Assembly: GCF_965228935.1 (NCBI RefSeq)
Contig: NZ_OZ245846.1
Span: forward strand, 1,488,001 to 1,552,000
Length of the DNA: 64,000 bases
DNA from: Ulvibacterium sp965228935
GTDB lineage: Bacteria > Bacteroidota > Bacteroidia > Flavobacteriales > Flavobacteriaceae
Reading direction: 5' to 3'
Below, piece by piece: positions 26,807 through 36,020 of the stretch. The notes under the pieces are model-generated. The model saw only the letters and a program-made list of their open reading frames with translations. It searched no databases and was not told the DNA's origin. Numbering within the stretch: the stretch's first letter is position 1; each line of letters starts with the position of its first letter. Position numbers and translations under genes: made by a program.

Positions 26807-27454
26807 ATGAAAAACGGTGTCCCAAGGAAATTTGGTTTAGGTTGTATAGTAGTGTTCATGGCGTCCTTTTGTATGGGATGTTCCTCATCGAAAATGAATT
26901 TTAGGAGGGAATACAACAAAGTATGGAAGGAAATGGTGAAATCCGAGGCCTGGAAGAATTCCTTATTGGCCGATAGGACGGTAAAACCAAAGGAGGAAAT
27001 GGATTTTTACACCAGCATTCTGGACGCCGGAATAGGTAAAGAAGATACCTATAATCCATTGATGGAAGAAGAAGTGGCATTTGAGGAAAAATATAACACC
27101 CTAGTCTCCCGGGCGTATTTCAAAATTATTGCCGAAGCGGAAAAGGCGGATGATCGTCTTAAGAAAGAATATGAGGAATGGAACGCCAAAAAACTTGAAA
27201 CGGGCAATAAAGGGAATGTGACGTTCAAGAAGCAGCTCAACTTGATAAATCGGCGTTATTCCGCACACCAAGAGATGCTAAAAGGCCTCAAATCCTGGAA
27301 TATTTTGAGTGAGTATAGATCGGACGACCTTCGGTTCTTTAAAAATGAAAACAGGGATGAGGTCAAGCAGATGTTCAATACGGGCAAGGAAGATAGTGCC
27401 ATCGTCAACCTTTTGATATATAGGTTGGCAGACCTGTATCATTTTGAGGATTAG
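26807..27454 (+). CDS. Hypothetical lipoprotein
   Basis: I do not recognise a family. The 215-residue product has a lipoprotein signal (VVFMASFCMGCSSSK, lipobox Cys near 25) and a mature part that is very charged and mostly helical, with Lys/Glu-rich stretches (KADDRLKKEYEEWNAKKLE) compatible with a coiled coil. It probably faces the periplasm on a membrane. It stands alone, with 282 bp of featureless sequence before it and 93 bp after it. A real gene judging by codon use, the open frame and the signal. Confidence 0.75.
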   Translation: MKNGVPRKFGLGCIVVFMASFCMGCSSSKMNFRREYNKVWKEMVKSEAWKNSLLADRTVKPKEEMDFYTSILDAGIGKEDTYNPLMEEEVAFEEKYNTLVSRAYFKIIAEAEKADDRLKKEYEEWNAKKLETGNKGNVTFKKQLNLINRRYSAHQEMLKGLKSWNILSEYRSDDLRFFKNENRDEVKQMFNTGKEDSAIVNLLIYRLADLYHFED

Positions 27455-27547
27455 GGTTCCTTTATCTTTAGTGCAACACTTACCCTCCTAAAATCGAATA
27501 AAGGATTTGGATATTCATTTATTTCCTATTTTCTAATTGGTTTTTTA

Positions 27548-28003
27548 ATGCAAGGAACAATCAAAAAGGAGCTGCTGGAGTTTTGCGAGACTTTTGTTGT
27601 AGACCGAATTGTCCGTATCCGAAAGAATATGGTAGATATACAAGAAGCATTGACCTCCGAAACCAAAAGTAGTGCGGGCGACAAGCATGAAACGGGGAGG
27701 GCCATGTTGCAGTTGGAGCGTGAAAAATTGGGTCATCAATTGACAGCGGCCGAGGCAATGAAGCAGGTCATGGCTAAAGTACATTTACAAGAAAATAAGG
27801 AAATAATAGGCCTTGGCAGCTGTGTCATTACTTCAAGAGGCAATTATTTTTTGGCCATTTCTGCAGGGGCCTTTAAAAAAAAGAACCGATCTTTTTTTTG
27901 TATCTCCGCAGGGACACCTATTGGAAAGCTGTTGTTAGGGAAGACTATTGGAGATACTATTGCTTTCAATGGGCAAAAAATCAAAATTTTGGAAATTGAA
28001 TAG
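27548..28003 (+). CDS. GreA/GreB-like transcription factor domain protein
   Basis: This 151-residue protein resembles the GreA/GreB/Rnk group: an N-terminal helical hairpin-like part (ETFVVDRIVRIRKNMVDIQ; LEREKLGHQLTAAEAM) and a C-terminal FKBP-like half (GLGSCVITSRGNYFLAISAG; TPIGKLLLGKTIGDTIAFNG, the family's PLGKALLGKKVGD equivalent). It likely binds in the RNA polymerase secondary channel, though the acidic tip residues of true GreA are not evident. In flavobacterial databases relatives are often mislabelled as 3-oxoacyl-ACP synthase. Confidence 0.75.
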   Translation: MQGTIKKELLEFCETFVVDRIVRIRKNMVDIQEALTSETKSSAGDKHETGRAMLQLEREKLGHQLTAAEAMKQVMAKVHLQENKEIIGLGSCVITSRGNYFLAISAGAFKKKNRSFFCISAGTPIGKLLLGKTIGDTIAFNGQKIKILEIE

Positions 28004-28081
28004 CCGATAAAACATTGTTTGATTTTATTGCCTTTTAAAACATTTCCAAGATGTGTCATATTTGTATTTGGATAGAATCGC

Positions 28082-28888
28082 TTACTTCGCTTTTTTCCGA
28101 TTTAGAAATTCAATGGAGATATCCAGAAATTGGGATTTATTTGTGCCGCCAATTGGGATATGTCCGGAATTGGGAACGATCCACAATTCCGAATCGGGCA
28201 AATGCTTATGAAGTGCAAGCGCCGCGTCCACGCCCAATATCTCATCACGGTCACCATTAATGATCAATGTTCGGGTACGCACTGCCCTTAAATCTTCGTC
28301 CTTAAGTCTAATTTCATAATTTAAGCCTGGATTGAACAGCGCCTTAATCTGTTGGTCTCCCTGGGGATGTAGCCCCCGAAGTTGTTCAACAAAGGAGGGA
28401 GGAAGATCTTCAAAGGAGAATTGATTATCAAGCGCTTGGTTATCCCCGCCACTATAATTATGGGAAGCACCTATAAGTATTACGGATTCCAGCCGATCCG
28501 GAAGTAAATCGCCAATTTGAAGCAAGACCAGTCCTCCGTAACTCAGACCAATGGCCTTGACCCTTTTTAAGCTTAAATAATCCATTAGGGCTATGATATC
28601 TTTGGCCGATTTCTGTATGGAAAAATCCTCGGTCAATGGCGTGGTTTTACCATGACCCCTTAGGTCTACGGCGTATACTTCATAACTTTGGGCATAGGTG
28701 GAAATGTATTCCGACCAAAATTGGGAAGATTGTGTCCAGCCATGAAGAAGAAGCAACGGTTCGCCCTTACCGTATTGTTCATAGTACAACTCAATACCAT
28801 TTACATTTACGATTTCGGTCCTATTGGGTTCCTGTGCATGGCCTTGTTCTACCAGTAAGGCTACTGAAATTAGGAATAGCTTTTTCAT
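28082..28888 (-). CDS. Secreted alpha/beta hydrolase
   Basis: The 268-residue hydrolase, from the Met at 28888, has a signal peptide (MKKLFLISVALLVEQGHAQ). The fold markers are LLLLHGWTQSSQFWSEY, the nucleophile elbow GLSYGGL, the acid in INGDRDEI and the His in PNSGHIP. It is a periplasmic esterase or peptidase-like enzyme of unknown substrate. The longer frame starting at 28942 adds 18 residues that spoil the signal peptide, so the inner start is preferred. Confidence 0.9.
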   Translation of the reverse strand: MKKLFLISVALLVEQGHAQEPNRTEIVNVNGIELYYEQYGKGEPLLLLHGWTQSSQFWSEYISTYAQSYEVYAVDLRGHGKTTPLTEDFSIQKSAKDIIALMDYLSLKRVKAIGLSYGGLVLLQIGDLLPDRLESVILIGASHNYSGGDNQALDNQFSFEDLPPSFVEQLRGLHPQGDQQIKALFNPGLNYEIRLKDEDLRAVRTRTLIINGDRDEILGVDAALALHKHLPDSELWIVPNSGHIPIGGTNKSQFLDISIEFLNRKKAK

Positions 28889-29055
28889 TTTGGAATGTAA
28901 CGATAGATTGATGCAATACGCAAACAATCGGTCATAAGCCATAACGAATATCGGAATATTTATACGACCACTCTATTTATAATTAACCATAAATTAAGAA
29001 AAGGAACCGGGATTCTTTTTAAATTTAAAGGAATTAACCGTTTAAAATTTTAAGA

Positions 29056-29427
29056 ATGTCTACACAAGAAGTTGCCGATAAGTTAGTGAGCCTTTGCAAG
29101 GAGGGAAAATACGATGAAGCTTACGAGCTTTATGCAGATGATGCGGTAAGTATTGAAATGCCCGGCATGCCAGGGGATGAAGTGACCCAGGGTAAGGAAA
29201 AAATTATTGACGGATACTATGAGTGGGCCAATAGTATTGAAGAGGTTCATGGGGGTTCAGTGGGAGAACCCGTGGTTGCCGGGAATCACTTTATGCTTCC
29301 TATGACAAGTGATGCCACCTTCAAAGGGCAAGGCAGATGGAAAATGGAAGAACTGTGTTTGTACCAAGTTGAAAATGGTAAAATTAAAAAAGCACAATTC
29401 TTTTATGATGTACCCGATATGGGGTAG
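29056..29427 (+). CDS. SnoaL-like (NTF2-fold) protein
   Basis: At 123 residues this is the size of SnoaL-like/NTF2 proteins: N-terminal helix VADKLVSLCKEGKYDEAYELYADDAVSIEMPGMPGDEV, then the curved sheet GNHFMLPMTSDATF and ELCLYQVENGKIKKAQFFYD. These small cone-shaped proteins bind or isomerise small molecules; no catalytic set can be named. Monocistronic; it ends 3 bp before the convergent arfB stop codon. Confidence 0.85.
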   Translation: MSTQEVADKLVSLCKEGKYDEAYELYADDAVSIEMPGMPGDEVTQGKEKIIDGYYEWANSIEEVHGGSVGEPVVAGNHFMLPMTSDATFKGQGRWKMEELCLYQVENGKIKKAQFFYDVPDMG

Positions 29428-29430
29428 AAA

Positions 29431-29835
29431 TTACTCCAAATTGGGTTTCCCGCGACTGGCTTTTTTCTGTGCGGTTATTTTTTTGGCCTTTAAGCGTTTT
29501 TCCTTTGCGGCTTGTGATGGCTTTGTTCTCTTTCTTTTTTTCGGCACTTTTAATGCCGACTCGATGACATCCAAAAAACGACGGATTACAAGCTCCTTGT
29601 TTTTGTGTTGGCTACGGGTCGCATCACATTGCAAAAGCAACAAACCGTCATTGGTCAGTCGAGACTCAAGTTTCTCCAGCAGACGTTTCTTTTCCGTTTC
29701 CGACAAAGCGGAGGAACCTATCAGATTAAAGGTCAACTCAATTTTTGTAGAGACCTTGTTCACATGCTGTCCACCGGCGCCTCCACTGCGAACGGCCTTA
29801 AATTGAACTTCTCGAATAAGTTGCCCCGTGTCCAT
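29431..29835 (-). CDS. arfB: Alternative ribosome-rescue peptidyl-tRNA hydrolase
   Basis: The 134-residue protein has the release-factor GGQ domain: VRSGGAGGQHVNKVSTKIEL with GGQ at about 19-21, and a basic C-terminal tail (KVPKKRKRTKPSQAAKEKRLKAKK split here as a Lys/Arg-rich end) that enters the empty mRNA channel of stalled ribosomes. It frees stalled ribosomes without a stop codon. The ABC ATPase gene ends 5 bp upstream, so the two are probably co-transcribed. Confidence 0.93.
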   Translation of the reverse strand: MDTGQLIREVQFKAVRSGGAGGQHVNKVSTKIELTFNLIGSSALSETEKKRLLEKLESRLTNDGLLLLQCDATRSQHKNKELVIRRFLDVIESALKVPKKRKRTKPSQAAKEKRLKAKKITAQKKASRGKPNLE

Positions 29836-29840
29836 AAAGA

Positions 29841-30815
29841 TCAGATGTTTAACCGTTGATTTATGGTTTCTATGGAGATATTCAAAAAAATATTCTTTTC
29901 TGCTTCCAATGCGGAATGATGGTTAAAGAAAATGTCCTGTTCTTCATAGGTTCCTACGACCAGATAATGCCCTCCCATATAATATGATTTTTTTACAACG
30001 ACTTCCAGCCCTGATTTTTCTGAGACCTTGAACTCATGGGCATAGACGATAATGCGGCGTTTGGTATCCGCATACGATTTAACGACATTGATCGGGATTC
30101 TATTGGCCTCACCGAACAAAGAGGCGATATATAAATCCTTCGGGTGCTCATACAAGTTTTTTGGGGTATCCTTGGCAATAATTTTTCGGTCTTTCAGAAC
30201 GATTACCCGATCGGCAAAGGGAAGCATATCATTATGATCATGGGTCGCCGTTAAAACGGTTATCCCCTCTTTTTTTAAAAAGGTGAACAAATTCCTTCTT
30301 AAGGCGTTTTTTCTAAAGTTATCGATATGGCTAAAGGGTTCGTCCAGCAAAAGAATTTGGGGCTGTTGCGCCAGCACCCTGGCCAATGCTACCCGTTGTT
30401 GTTGTCCCCCGCTCAAATAACGTACTTTCGTCTGGGCCAAATGGGTCATTTCTATCATCTCCAAAAGCTCAGAAGTGCGGGCCTTAAGCTCCTCGGGTTC
30501 GAAAACGGAAAGGTATTGGCTTATGTTTTCAAAAACGGTAGTGTAGGGCATCAGGTCAAAATCCTGGGCCAGGTACTTCATATAGGGTTCACCGGGAACC
30601 AAATTGTACAAAGGCCCCTTTATTTGGTTTTCATCCCAATAAACCTCCCCGACCTTAATATGCAATAGGCCGTAAATAATTTTAAGCAAGGTGCTTTTTC
30701 CACAACCGCTTTCCCCGATAATGGAAACGTGCTCGCCTTTGGAGACTTTCAGGTTTATGTCTTCCAACACCGATGTTTCGTCATAGGCAAATGATACATG
30801 ATCTACTTGAAGCAT
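29841..30815 (-). CDS. ABC transporter ATP-binding protein, PotA/FbpC-like
   Basis: The 324-residue ATPase (start at 30815, MLQVDHVSFAYD) has Walker A GESGCGKSTLL, the signature LSGGQQQRVALARVLA, and Walker B ILLLDEPFSHID. A C-terminal extension of about 90 residues (VKKSYYMGGHYLVVGTYEEQD) looks like a TOBE-type regulatory domain, as in Fe3+ or spermidine importers. No permease or binding-protein gene lies nearby, so its partners must be elsewhere. It is followed after 5 bp by arfB. Confidence 0.9.
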   Translation of the reverse strand: MLQVDHVSFAYDETSVLEDINLKVSKGEHVSIIGESGCGKSTLLKIIYGLLHIKVGEVYWDENQIKGPLYNLVPGEPYMKYLAQDFDLMPYTTVFENISQYLSVFEPEELKARTSELLEMIEMTHLAQTKVRYLSGGQQQRVALARVLAQQPQILLLDEPFSHIDNFRKNALRRNLFTFLKKEGITVLTATHDHNDMLPFADRVIVLKDRKIIAKDTPKNLYEHPKDLYIASLFGEANRIPINVVKSYADTKRRIIVYAHEFKVSEKSGLEVVVKKSYYMGGHYLVVGTYEEQDIFFNHHSALEAEKNIFLNISIETINQRLNI

Positions 30816-30898
30816 AGGAAGTGTTGTTCTAGGGAAAATAAAATCCGCTCCCAAATTAAGAAACGGATTTTCCAAAAAAATATTGATAATTGCCCGTA

Positions 30899-33052
30899 TT
30901 AATCCTTAAATTCTTTGAGCACGGTCTGGTTGGGCAATTCCTCGAAGCCCATATTGTAGAGGGTAAATCCAAAAATATCGGCATACTGCTCAATGGTCTT
31001 GCTTACTGGGGTACCTGCACCATGCCCAGCGTTGGTCTCTATCCGGATCAAAGTAGGATTTTTCCCGATTTGTTTTTCCTGTAGCTCCGCCGAGAATTTA
31101 AAGCTGTGGGCGGGCACCACTCGGTCATCATGATCCCCGGTGGTTATTAGGGTGGCAGGATATTTGGTTCCTTCCTTTATGTTGTGCAAGGGTGAATAAC
31201 CCTTTAAATAAGCGAACATTTCCTTACTCTCCTCGGCGGTTCCATAATCATAGGCCCATCCGGCACCCGCTGTAAACGTATGATACCGGAGCATATCCAA
31301 GACTCCCACGGCCGGTAACGCTACCTGCATCAAATCTGGTCGTTGGGTCATGGTAGCCCCCACCAAAAGCCCTCCGTTGGAACCACCTCTAATAGCCAGA
31401 TATTCCTTAGAGGTGTAGTTGTTGTCAATGAGATATTCCGCTGCGGCTATGAAATCATCAAACACATTTTGTTTTTTCATTTTTGTACCGGCAATATGCC
31501 ACTTTTTACCATACTCACCGCCACCACGGAGGTTGGGCACGGCGTAGACGCCTCCCTGCTCCATCCAAATTGCATTGACTATGCTGAAATAAGGAGTCAG
31601 GCTAATGTTGAACCCCCCGTAACCATATAGGATGGTCGGGTTTTTTCCATTGCGTTCAATTCCTTTTTTGTAGGTAATGATCATAGGTACTCGGGTGCCA
31701 TCCTTTGAAGCATAGAATACTTGTTTGGATTCGTAATCGGACGGGTCAAAATCAATTTCCGGTTTCCAGTATTGACTGTATTTTCCGGTTTTCACATTAT
31801 ACTTATAGGAGGAACCTGGGGTGTTGTAGTTGGTAAAGGAAAAATAGAACTCCCTGTCTTCTTTCTTGCCACCAAATCCACCGGCACTACCAACACCCGG
31901 GAGTTCCACTTCCCGTATCAGGGTTCCTTCATAATCATATTGTAAGACCTTGGAAATGGCATCTACCATATATTCCGTAAAGAAATATCCGCCTCCGGTA
32001 CCCGCGGTCAACACATTTTCTGTTTCCGGGATGAAGTCTTTCCAATTCTCCGGAACGGGATTGGTAGCATCGGTAACAACAATTTTTTTGTTTGGGGCAT
32101 TTCGGTTAGTGACCAAATACAATTTAGTTCCTACGTTTTCAATAACACTGGTATCCGATTCCGTATCATCCAGCACGGTGACCAATTTGGCAGCGGGATC
32201 CATCAAATCCTTCAGATACAATTTATTGCCCGAAGTTGAGGTGGATGCGGAAATAAATAGGTAGCGTTCATCTTCGGAAACATAACCACCCACATAGCGA
32301 TGTTTTTGTTTTGATGTCCCACCAAAGACAACCTGATCCTCAATCTGGGGAGTGCCTAATTTATGATAGTATAACTTATGTTGATCGGTTTTGGCAGAAA
32401 GCTCACTGCCTTTGGGCTTATCGTAGCTGGAATAGAAAAAACCATCATTACCTTTCCAGGAAATACTGCTAAATTTGATATCTACCAAGGTATCCTCCAC
32501 AATTTCCTTGGTCTGTGTATGGATTACTATCCCTTTGCGCCAGTCGCTCCCTCCTTCGGAAATAAGGTATGCGGCCTTTGAACCGTCCTTGGTAAAGCTT
32601 AGCCCCATTAATGAAGTGGTACCATCTTCGGAAAAGGTATTGGGGTCTAGAAAAACCTCTTCCTCTCCTTCATCTTTTTTACGATAGACCACATATTGAT
32701 TCTGTAGACCATCGTTCTTGTAGAAGTAGGTATAGTCCCCTTCCTTAAAGGGGGAGCCCAACTTTTCATAATTCCAAAGCTTTTCAAGACGATTTTTAAG
32801 ATCGTCCCGAAAAGGGATCCTGTCCAAATAGCCAAAGGTAGTTTTGTTCTGTGCCTTTACCCAGGCCTCGGTTTCCGTACTCCGGTCATCTTCCAACCAA
32901 CGGTAGGGATCCTTTACTTCGGTACCAAAATACGTATCTACGGTATCGACTTTCTTCGTGTTGGGATAATTCACAATGATGGGATTTCTCTCTTTTTTGA
33001 TGTTACAGGCAGCAAAGATAAGCACTAGCAAAAAGACGCCGATTTTTCTCAT
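30899..33052 (-). CDS. Prolyl oligopeptidase, lipoprotein (family S9A)
   Basis: The 717-residue peptidase starts at 33052 with a lipoprotein signal (MRKIGVFLLVLIFAAC). A seven-bladed propeller (about 80-420) precedes the alpha/beta hydrolase domain. The catalytic set is Ser in RGGSNGGLLVG, Asp in TGDHDDRVVP and His in NAGHGAGTP; YPYPN-like substrate region VYAVPNLRGGGEYG is also present. It cleaves proline-containing peptides in the periplasm. The frame's earlier Met at 33103 lacks a proper signal peptide. Confidence 0.95.
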   Translation of the reverse strand: MRKIGVFLLVLIFAACNIKKERNPIIVNYPNTKKVDTVDTYFGTEVKDPYRWLEDDRSTETEAWVKAQNKTTFGYLDRIPFRDDLKNRLEKLWNYEKLGSPFKEGDYTYFYKNDGLQNQYVVYRKKDEGEEEVFLDPNTFSEDGTTSLMGLSFTKDGSKAAYLISEGGSDWRKGIVIHTQTKEIVEDTLVDIKFSSISWKGNDGFFYSSYDKPKGSELSAKTDQHKLYYHKLGTPQIEDQVVFGGTSKQKHRYVGGYVSEDERYLFISASTSTSGNKLYLKDLMDPAAKLVTVLDDTESDTSVIENVGTKLYLVTNRNAPNKKIVVTDATNPVPENWKDFIPETENVLTAGTGGGYFFTEYMVDAISKVLQYDYEGTLIREVELPGVGSAGGFGGKKEDREFYFSFTNYNTPGSSYKYNVKTGKYSQYWKPEIDFDPSDYESKQVFYASKDGTRVPMIITYKKGIERNGKNPTILYGYGGFNISLTPYFSIVNAIWMEQGGVYAVPNLRGGGEYGKKWHIAGTKMKKQNVFDDFIAAAEYLIDNNYTSKEYLAIRGGSNGGLLVGATMTQRPDLMQVALPAVGVLDMLRYHTFTAGAGWAYDYGTAEESKEMFAYLKGYSPLHNIKEGTKYPATLITTGDHDDRVVPAHSFKFSAELQEKQIGKNPTLIRIETNAGHGAGTPVSKTIEQYADIFGFTLYNMGFEELPNQTVLKEFKD

Positions 33053-33232
33053 GTCAGTTGGGATTAAATCTGATAAAAATATCCCAAAAGCAAATGAAAT
33101 CAATGGATTTGGAAAGATTTAACTTTATTTAAGGAAACGGGACAGGGATGAGCAAAATTCAGATACCCTGATGCTTTTGCACCCTTTGAACCAGGTTTGG
33201 TCAAAGTAAAACTTTGGTGACCTCCGGATTAC

Positions 33233-34222
33233 CTACACCAACTGATTTTCCACTAAGTATTCCGCAATTTGAACGGCATTGGTCGCCGCTCCTTTTCTAA
33301 GGTTGTCGGACACAATCCATAGGTTCAATGTATTGCGCTGGGTTTCATCCCTTCGGATACGGCCCACAAAGACTTCGTCCTTATCATGTGCATAGATAGG
33401 CATGGGATACGTATTGGTATCTGGGTTGTCCTGTACCGTTACCCCTGGGGTTTCGTTTAACAATTTCCGAACTTCGTTAAGTTCAAAATCGTTCTCGAAC
33501 TCCACGTTTACGGATTCCGAATGTCCTCCCGCAGTGGGGATACGCACGGCTGTGGCGCTTACCGAGAATGTACGGTCATCCAAGATTTTTTGTGGCTCAC
33601 GAGCCAGTTTCATCTCTTCCTTGGTATATCCGTTTTCCATGAAGATATCGCAATGTGGCAATGCATTTCTATTGATGGGATAGGGATAGGCCATTTCGCC
33701 CTGAACACCCGCCATTTCGTTTTCCAGTTGTTTTACGGCCTTTACACCGGTTCCCGAGACTGATTGATAGGTAGAGACCACTACCCGCTTCATCCGATAC
33801 TTCCGGTGTAGGGGTGCCAGTGCCATAACCATTTGAATGGTAGAACAATTGGGATTGGCAATGATTTTGTCCGTTGCCTTTAATTCTTGGGCATTGATTT
33901 CCGGAACTACCAACTTTTTGGTTGGATCCATGCGCCAGGCAGAGGAATTGTCTACAACCGTAGTACCGACCTCTGCAAACTTGGGAGCCCATTCCAAAGA
34001 GGTATCTCCACCAGCCGAGAAAATGGCGATGTCGGGCCTTGCCGTTACCGCCTCGTTAAGGGCTATAACCGTATGTTCCTCGCCCTTGAAGGTCAATTTC
34101 TTGCCTACGGAACGTTCCGAAGCTACCAATAACAATTCGGAGATAGGGAAATTGCGTTCCGCCAATACCTTTAACATCACCTCGCCGACCATTCCCGTGG
34201 CACCTACTACCGCTACTTTCAT
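33233..34222 (-). CDS. asd: Aspartate-semialdehyde dehydrogenase
   Basis: The 329-residue enzyme reduces aspartyl phosphate to aspartate semialdehyde for lysine, threonine, methionine and diaminopimelate synthesis. NADP-binding VAVVGATGMVGEVMLKVL opens the chain. The catalytic Cys is in ANPNCSTIQMV and the active-site His in TAGGHSESVNVEF. SVSGTGVKAVKQLENE is typical of the family. A good promoter lies directly upstream (34243-34273). Confidence 0.97.
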   Translation of the reverse strand: MKVAVVGATGMVGEVMLKVLAERNFPISELLLVASERSVGKKLTFKGEEHTVIALNEAVTARPDIAIFSAGGDTSLEWAPKFAEVGTTVVDNSSAWRMDPTKKLVVPEINAQELKATDKIIANPNCSTIQMVMALAPLHRKYRMKRVVVSTYQSVSGTGVKAVKQLENEMAGVQGEMAYPYPINRNALPHCDIFMENGYTKEEMKLAREPQKILDDRTFSVSATAVRIPTAGGHSESVNVEFENDFELNEVRKLLNETPGVTVQDNPDTNTYPMPIYAHDKDEVFVGRIRRDETQRNTLNLWIVSDNLRKGAATNAVQIAEYLVENQLV

Positions 34223-34242
34223 TGCCTATGAATTTGGAAAGG

Positions 34243-34273
34243 CAAATGTACTCCATGGATACGGACTGTACAA
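34243..34273 (-). promoter_or_regulatory. Promoter of asd
   Basis: On the minus strand TTG (34271-34273), 20 bases, then TACATTTG (34243-34250), matching the Bacteroidota consensus. The asd start codon is about 20 bases downstream. Confidence 0.6.
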
Positions 34274-34330
34274 GTAAAGCGAATCAAATTTAAAAAATAT
34301 AACAAAATGTTATAAAAATGAATTTCACGT

Positions 34331-34364
34331 TCAGAAAAGAAAAACCCCTGTTTACGCAGGGGTT
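34331..34364 (-). terminator. Terminator of mscL
   Basis: Stem AACCCCTG / CAGGGGTT (34343-34350 with 34357-34364) around TTTACG; on the minus strand it is followed by TTTTTCTTTTC. It sits about 60 bases after the mscL stop. Confidence 0.85.
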
Positions 34365-34420
34365 AATGGTTTTAATTTTAATTGTGATGTAGCGGTGCCT
34401 TGTAAAAGGCTTGATATGAG

Positions 34421-34825
34421 TTATTGCTTTTTTAACAGATCCCGGATTTCGGCCAAGAGCTCTTCTTGGGTAGGCCCTGATGGGGCAGGTTTCGGTTTGG
34501 GTGCCCGTACCTTGTTATAAGATTTCACGATCATAAACAACACAAAACCTACAATGATCAGATTGATAATCGTGTTTATCCAGGCACCATAGCGGATGGC
34601 ACTTTCAGGTTTTTCTACGGTTCCATCGGCTGCCATCACGGCTTCGGAAAGGACAACTTTCATATCCGCAAAATCCATTCCACCAGCAAAATAGCCGACT
34701 ATGGGCATCATAATGTCATTCACAAATCCGTTTACGACAAGACCAACGGCACCGGCCAATATTACGGCCACTGCCAAATCGATGACGTTTCCCGTCATGA
34801 TAAAATTTTTGAATTCTTTCCACAT
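34421..34825 (-). CDS. mscL: Large-conductance mechanosensitive channel
   Basis: At 134 residues with two membrane helices, this is a normal MscL. TM1 is VIDLAVAVILAGAVGLVVNGFV without gaps in the pore-lining pattern, the periplasmic loop is about 45-80, and TM2 is TIINLIIVGFVLFMIVKSY. The C-terminal helix ends in LLAEIRDLLKKQ, as in other MscL proteins. It opens under membrane tension to release solutes on osmotic downshock. It has its own promoter and terminator. Confidence 0.96.
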   Translation of the reverse strand: MWKEFKNFIMTGNVIDLAVAVILAGAVGLVVNGFVNDIMMPIVGYFAGGMDFADMKVVLSEAVMAADGTVEKPESAIRYGAWINTIINLIIVGFVLFMIVKSYNKVRAPKPKPAPSGPTQEELLAEIRDLLKKQ

Positions 34826-34864
34826 GGTTTTAGTGTTTTAATAAATTGTTATTAGCATCTGCCC

Positions 34865-34895
34865 GCAATGTAGCTAAAAAAATACTGTTAACAAA
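34865..34895 (-). promoter_or_regulatory. Promoter of mscL
   Basis: On the minus strand TTTG (34892-34895), exactly 19 bases, then TACATTGC (34865-34872), close to TAnnTTTG. The mscL start lies 40 bases downstream. Confidence 0.55.
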
Positions 34896-34910
34896 ATGTT
34901 AATAGTCAAA

Positions 34911-36020
34911 TCAATTATCGATAAAAACACGTTTTACCCGCTGCGAAATACCTGTTAAAAGCTCATAGGAGATGGTATTTGCCGTAGATGCAAATTCCTC
35001 TGCAGTCGGGTTTTGTCCAAAGATGACGACTTCATCCCCTTCACTGCAATCAATTCCGGTGATATCTATCATGATCATATCCATACAGACGTTTCCAATT
35101 ATAGGGGCTTTTTTGCCATGTACCGTTACATACGTACTTCCATTGCCGTACTGCCTACTTATTCCGTCGGCGTGTCCCAAGGGCAGCGTGGCCGTTACCC
35201 GGTACCCATCGGATATAAAGGCCCTATTGTATCCTACGGTTTCATTGGGCTCTATTTTATGGATTTGTGAAATAATGGTCTTAAGGCAAGCTACAGGTCT
35301 CAATTGTGCATCGATGGTCTTTTCGTTGCCATACCCGTACAGACCTATCCCACTTCTTACCATATCCCATTGGGATTCCGGATAGTTGATGATACCCGAG
35401 GTATTCAATAGATGCCGAAAAGGGGTACAATCCAATTTTTCATCCATCTCGGCAGCAATTTTTTGAAACGTATCGATTTGGCCATTTGTAAATGCGGCTT
35501 CCTCCAAGTCGTCGGATGCCGCCAAATGGGAAAAGACAGAAACTATTTTGATTTCGCTCCGCCCAACCAATTGCTTAACAATATAATCCACATCGTTCTC
35601 CCAGAATCCTAATCGATTCAGACCTGTATTAAATTTGATATGTACTGGATAATCCTTTTGCCCACTTTTTTTGGCAACTTCGAGAAATTCCCTAAGTATT
35701 TTTGGGGAGTACAGACTGGGCTCTAGATTTCTCTTTATAAGTGTTTCAAAATTTGAGGGCTGTGGATGTAATACAAGAATGGGGGCCTGTATTCCTCCAT
35801 CGCGTAAGGTTACGCCTTCGTTTACATAGGCCACCGCAAAATAGTCTACTCCCAATCCTTCCAATTTTTGGGCAATTTTTGCTACATCACTACCATATGC
35901 GAAGGCCTTTACCACGGCCAAGAATTTTGTGGTAGGCCGCAATCTGGATTTCAAATAACGATAATTGTGCTCAAGGGCACCCAAATCGATTTCAAGAATG
36001 GTTTCGTTGGTCTTAGGCAT
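34911..36020 (-). CDS. alr: Alanine racemase
   Basis: The 369-residue enzyme (start 36020, MPKTNETILEIDLGALEHNY) makes D-alanine for peptidoglycan. The PLP lysine is in FLAVVKAFAYGSD, a flavobacterial variant of KANAYGHG. NTGLNRLGF and VGYNRAFIS carry further active-site residues, with the catalytic Tyr in GYNR. It overlaps the upstream tdk gene by 8 bases, so the two genes are translationally coupled; this overlap supports the chosen start. Confidence 0.95.
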   Translation of the reverse strand: MPKTNETILEIDLGALEHNYRYLKSRLRPTTKFLAVVKAFAYGSDVAKIAQKLEGLGVDYFAVAYVNEGVTLRDGGIQAPILVLHPQPSNFETLIKRNLEPSLYSPKILREFLEVAKKSGQKDYPVHIKFNTGLNRLGFWENDVDYIVKQLVGRSEIKIVSVFSHLAASDDLEEAAFTNGQIDTFQKIAAEMDEKLDCTPFRHLLNTSGIINYPESQWDMVRSGIGLYGYGNEKTIDAQLRPVACLKTIISQIHKIEPNETVGYNRAFISDGYRVTATLPLGHADGISRQYGNGSTYVTVHGKKAPIIGNVCMDMIMIDITGIDCSEGDEVVIFGQNPTAEEFASTANTISYELLTGISQRVKRVFIDN

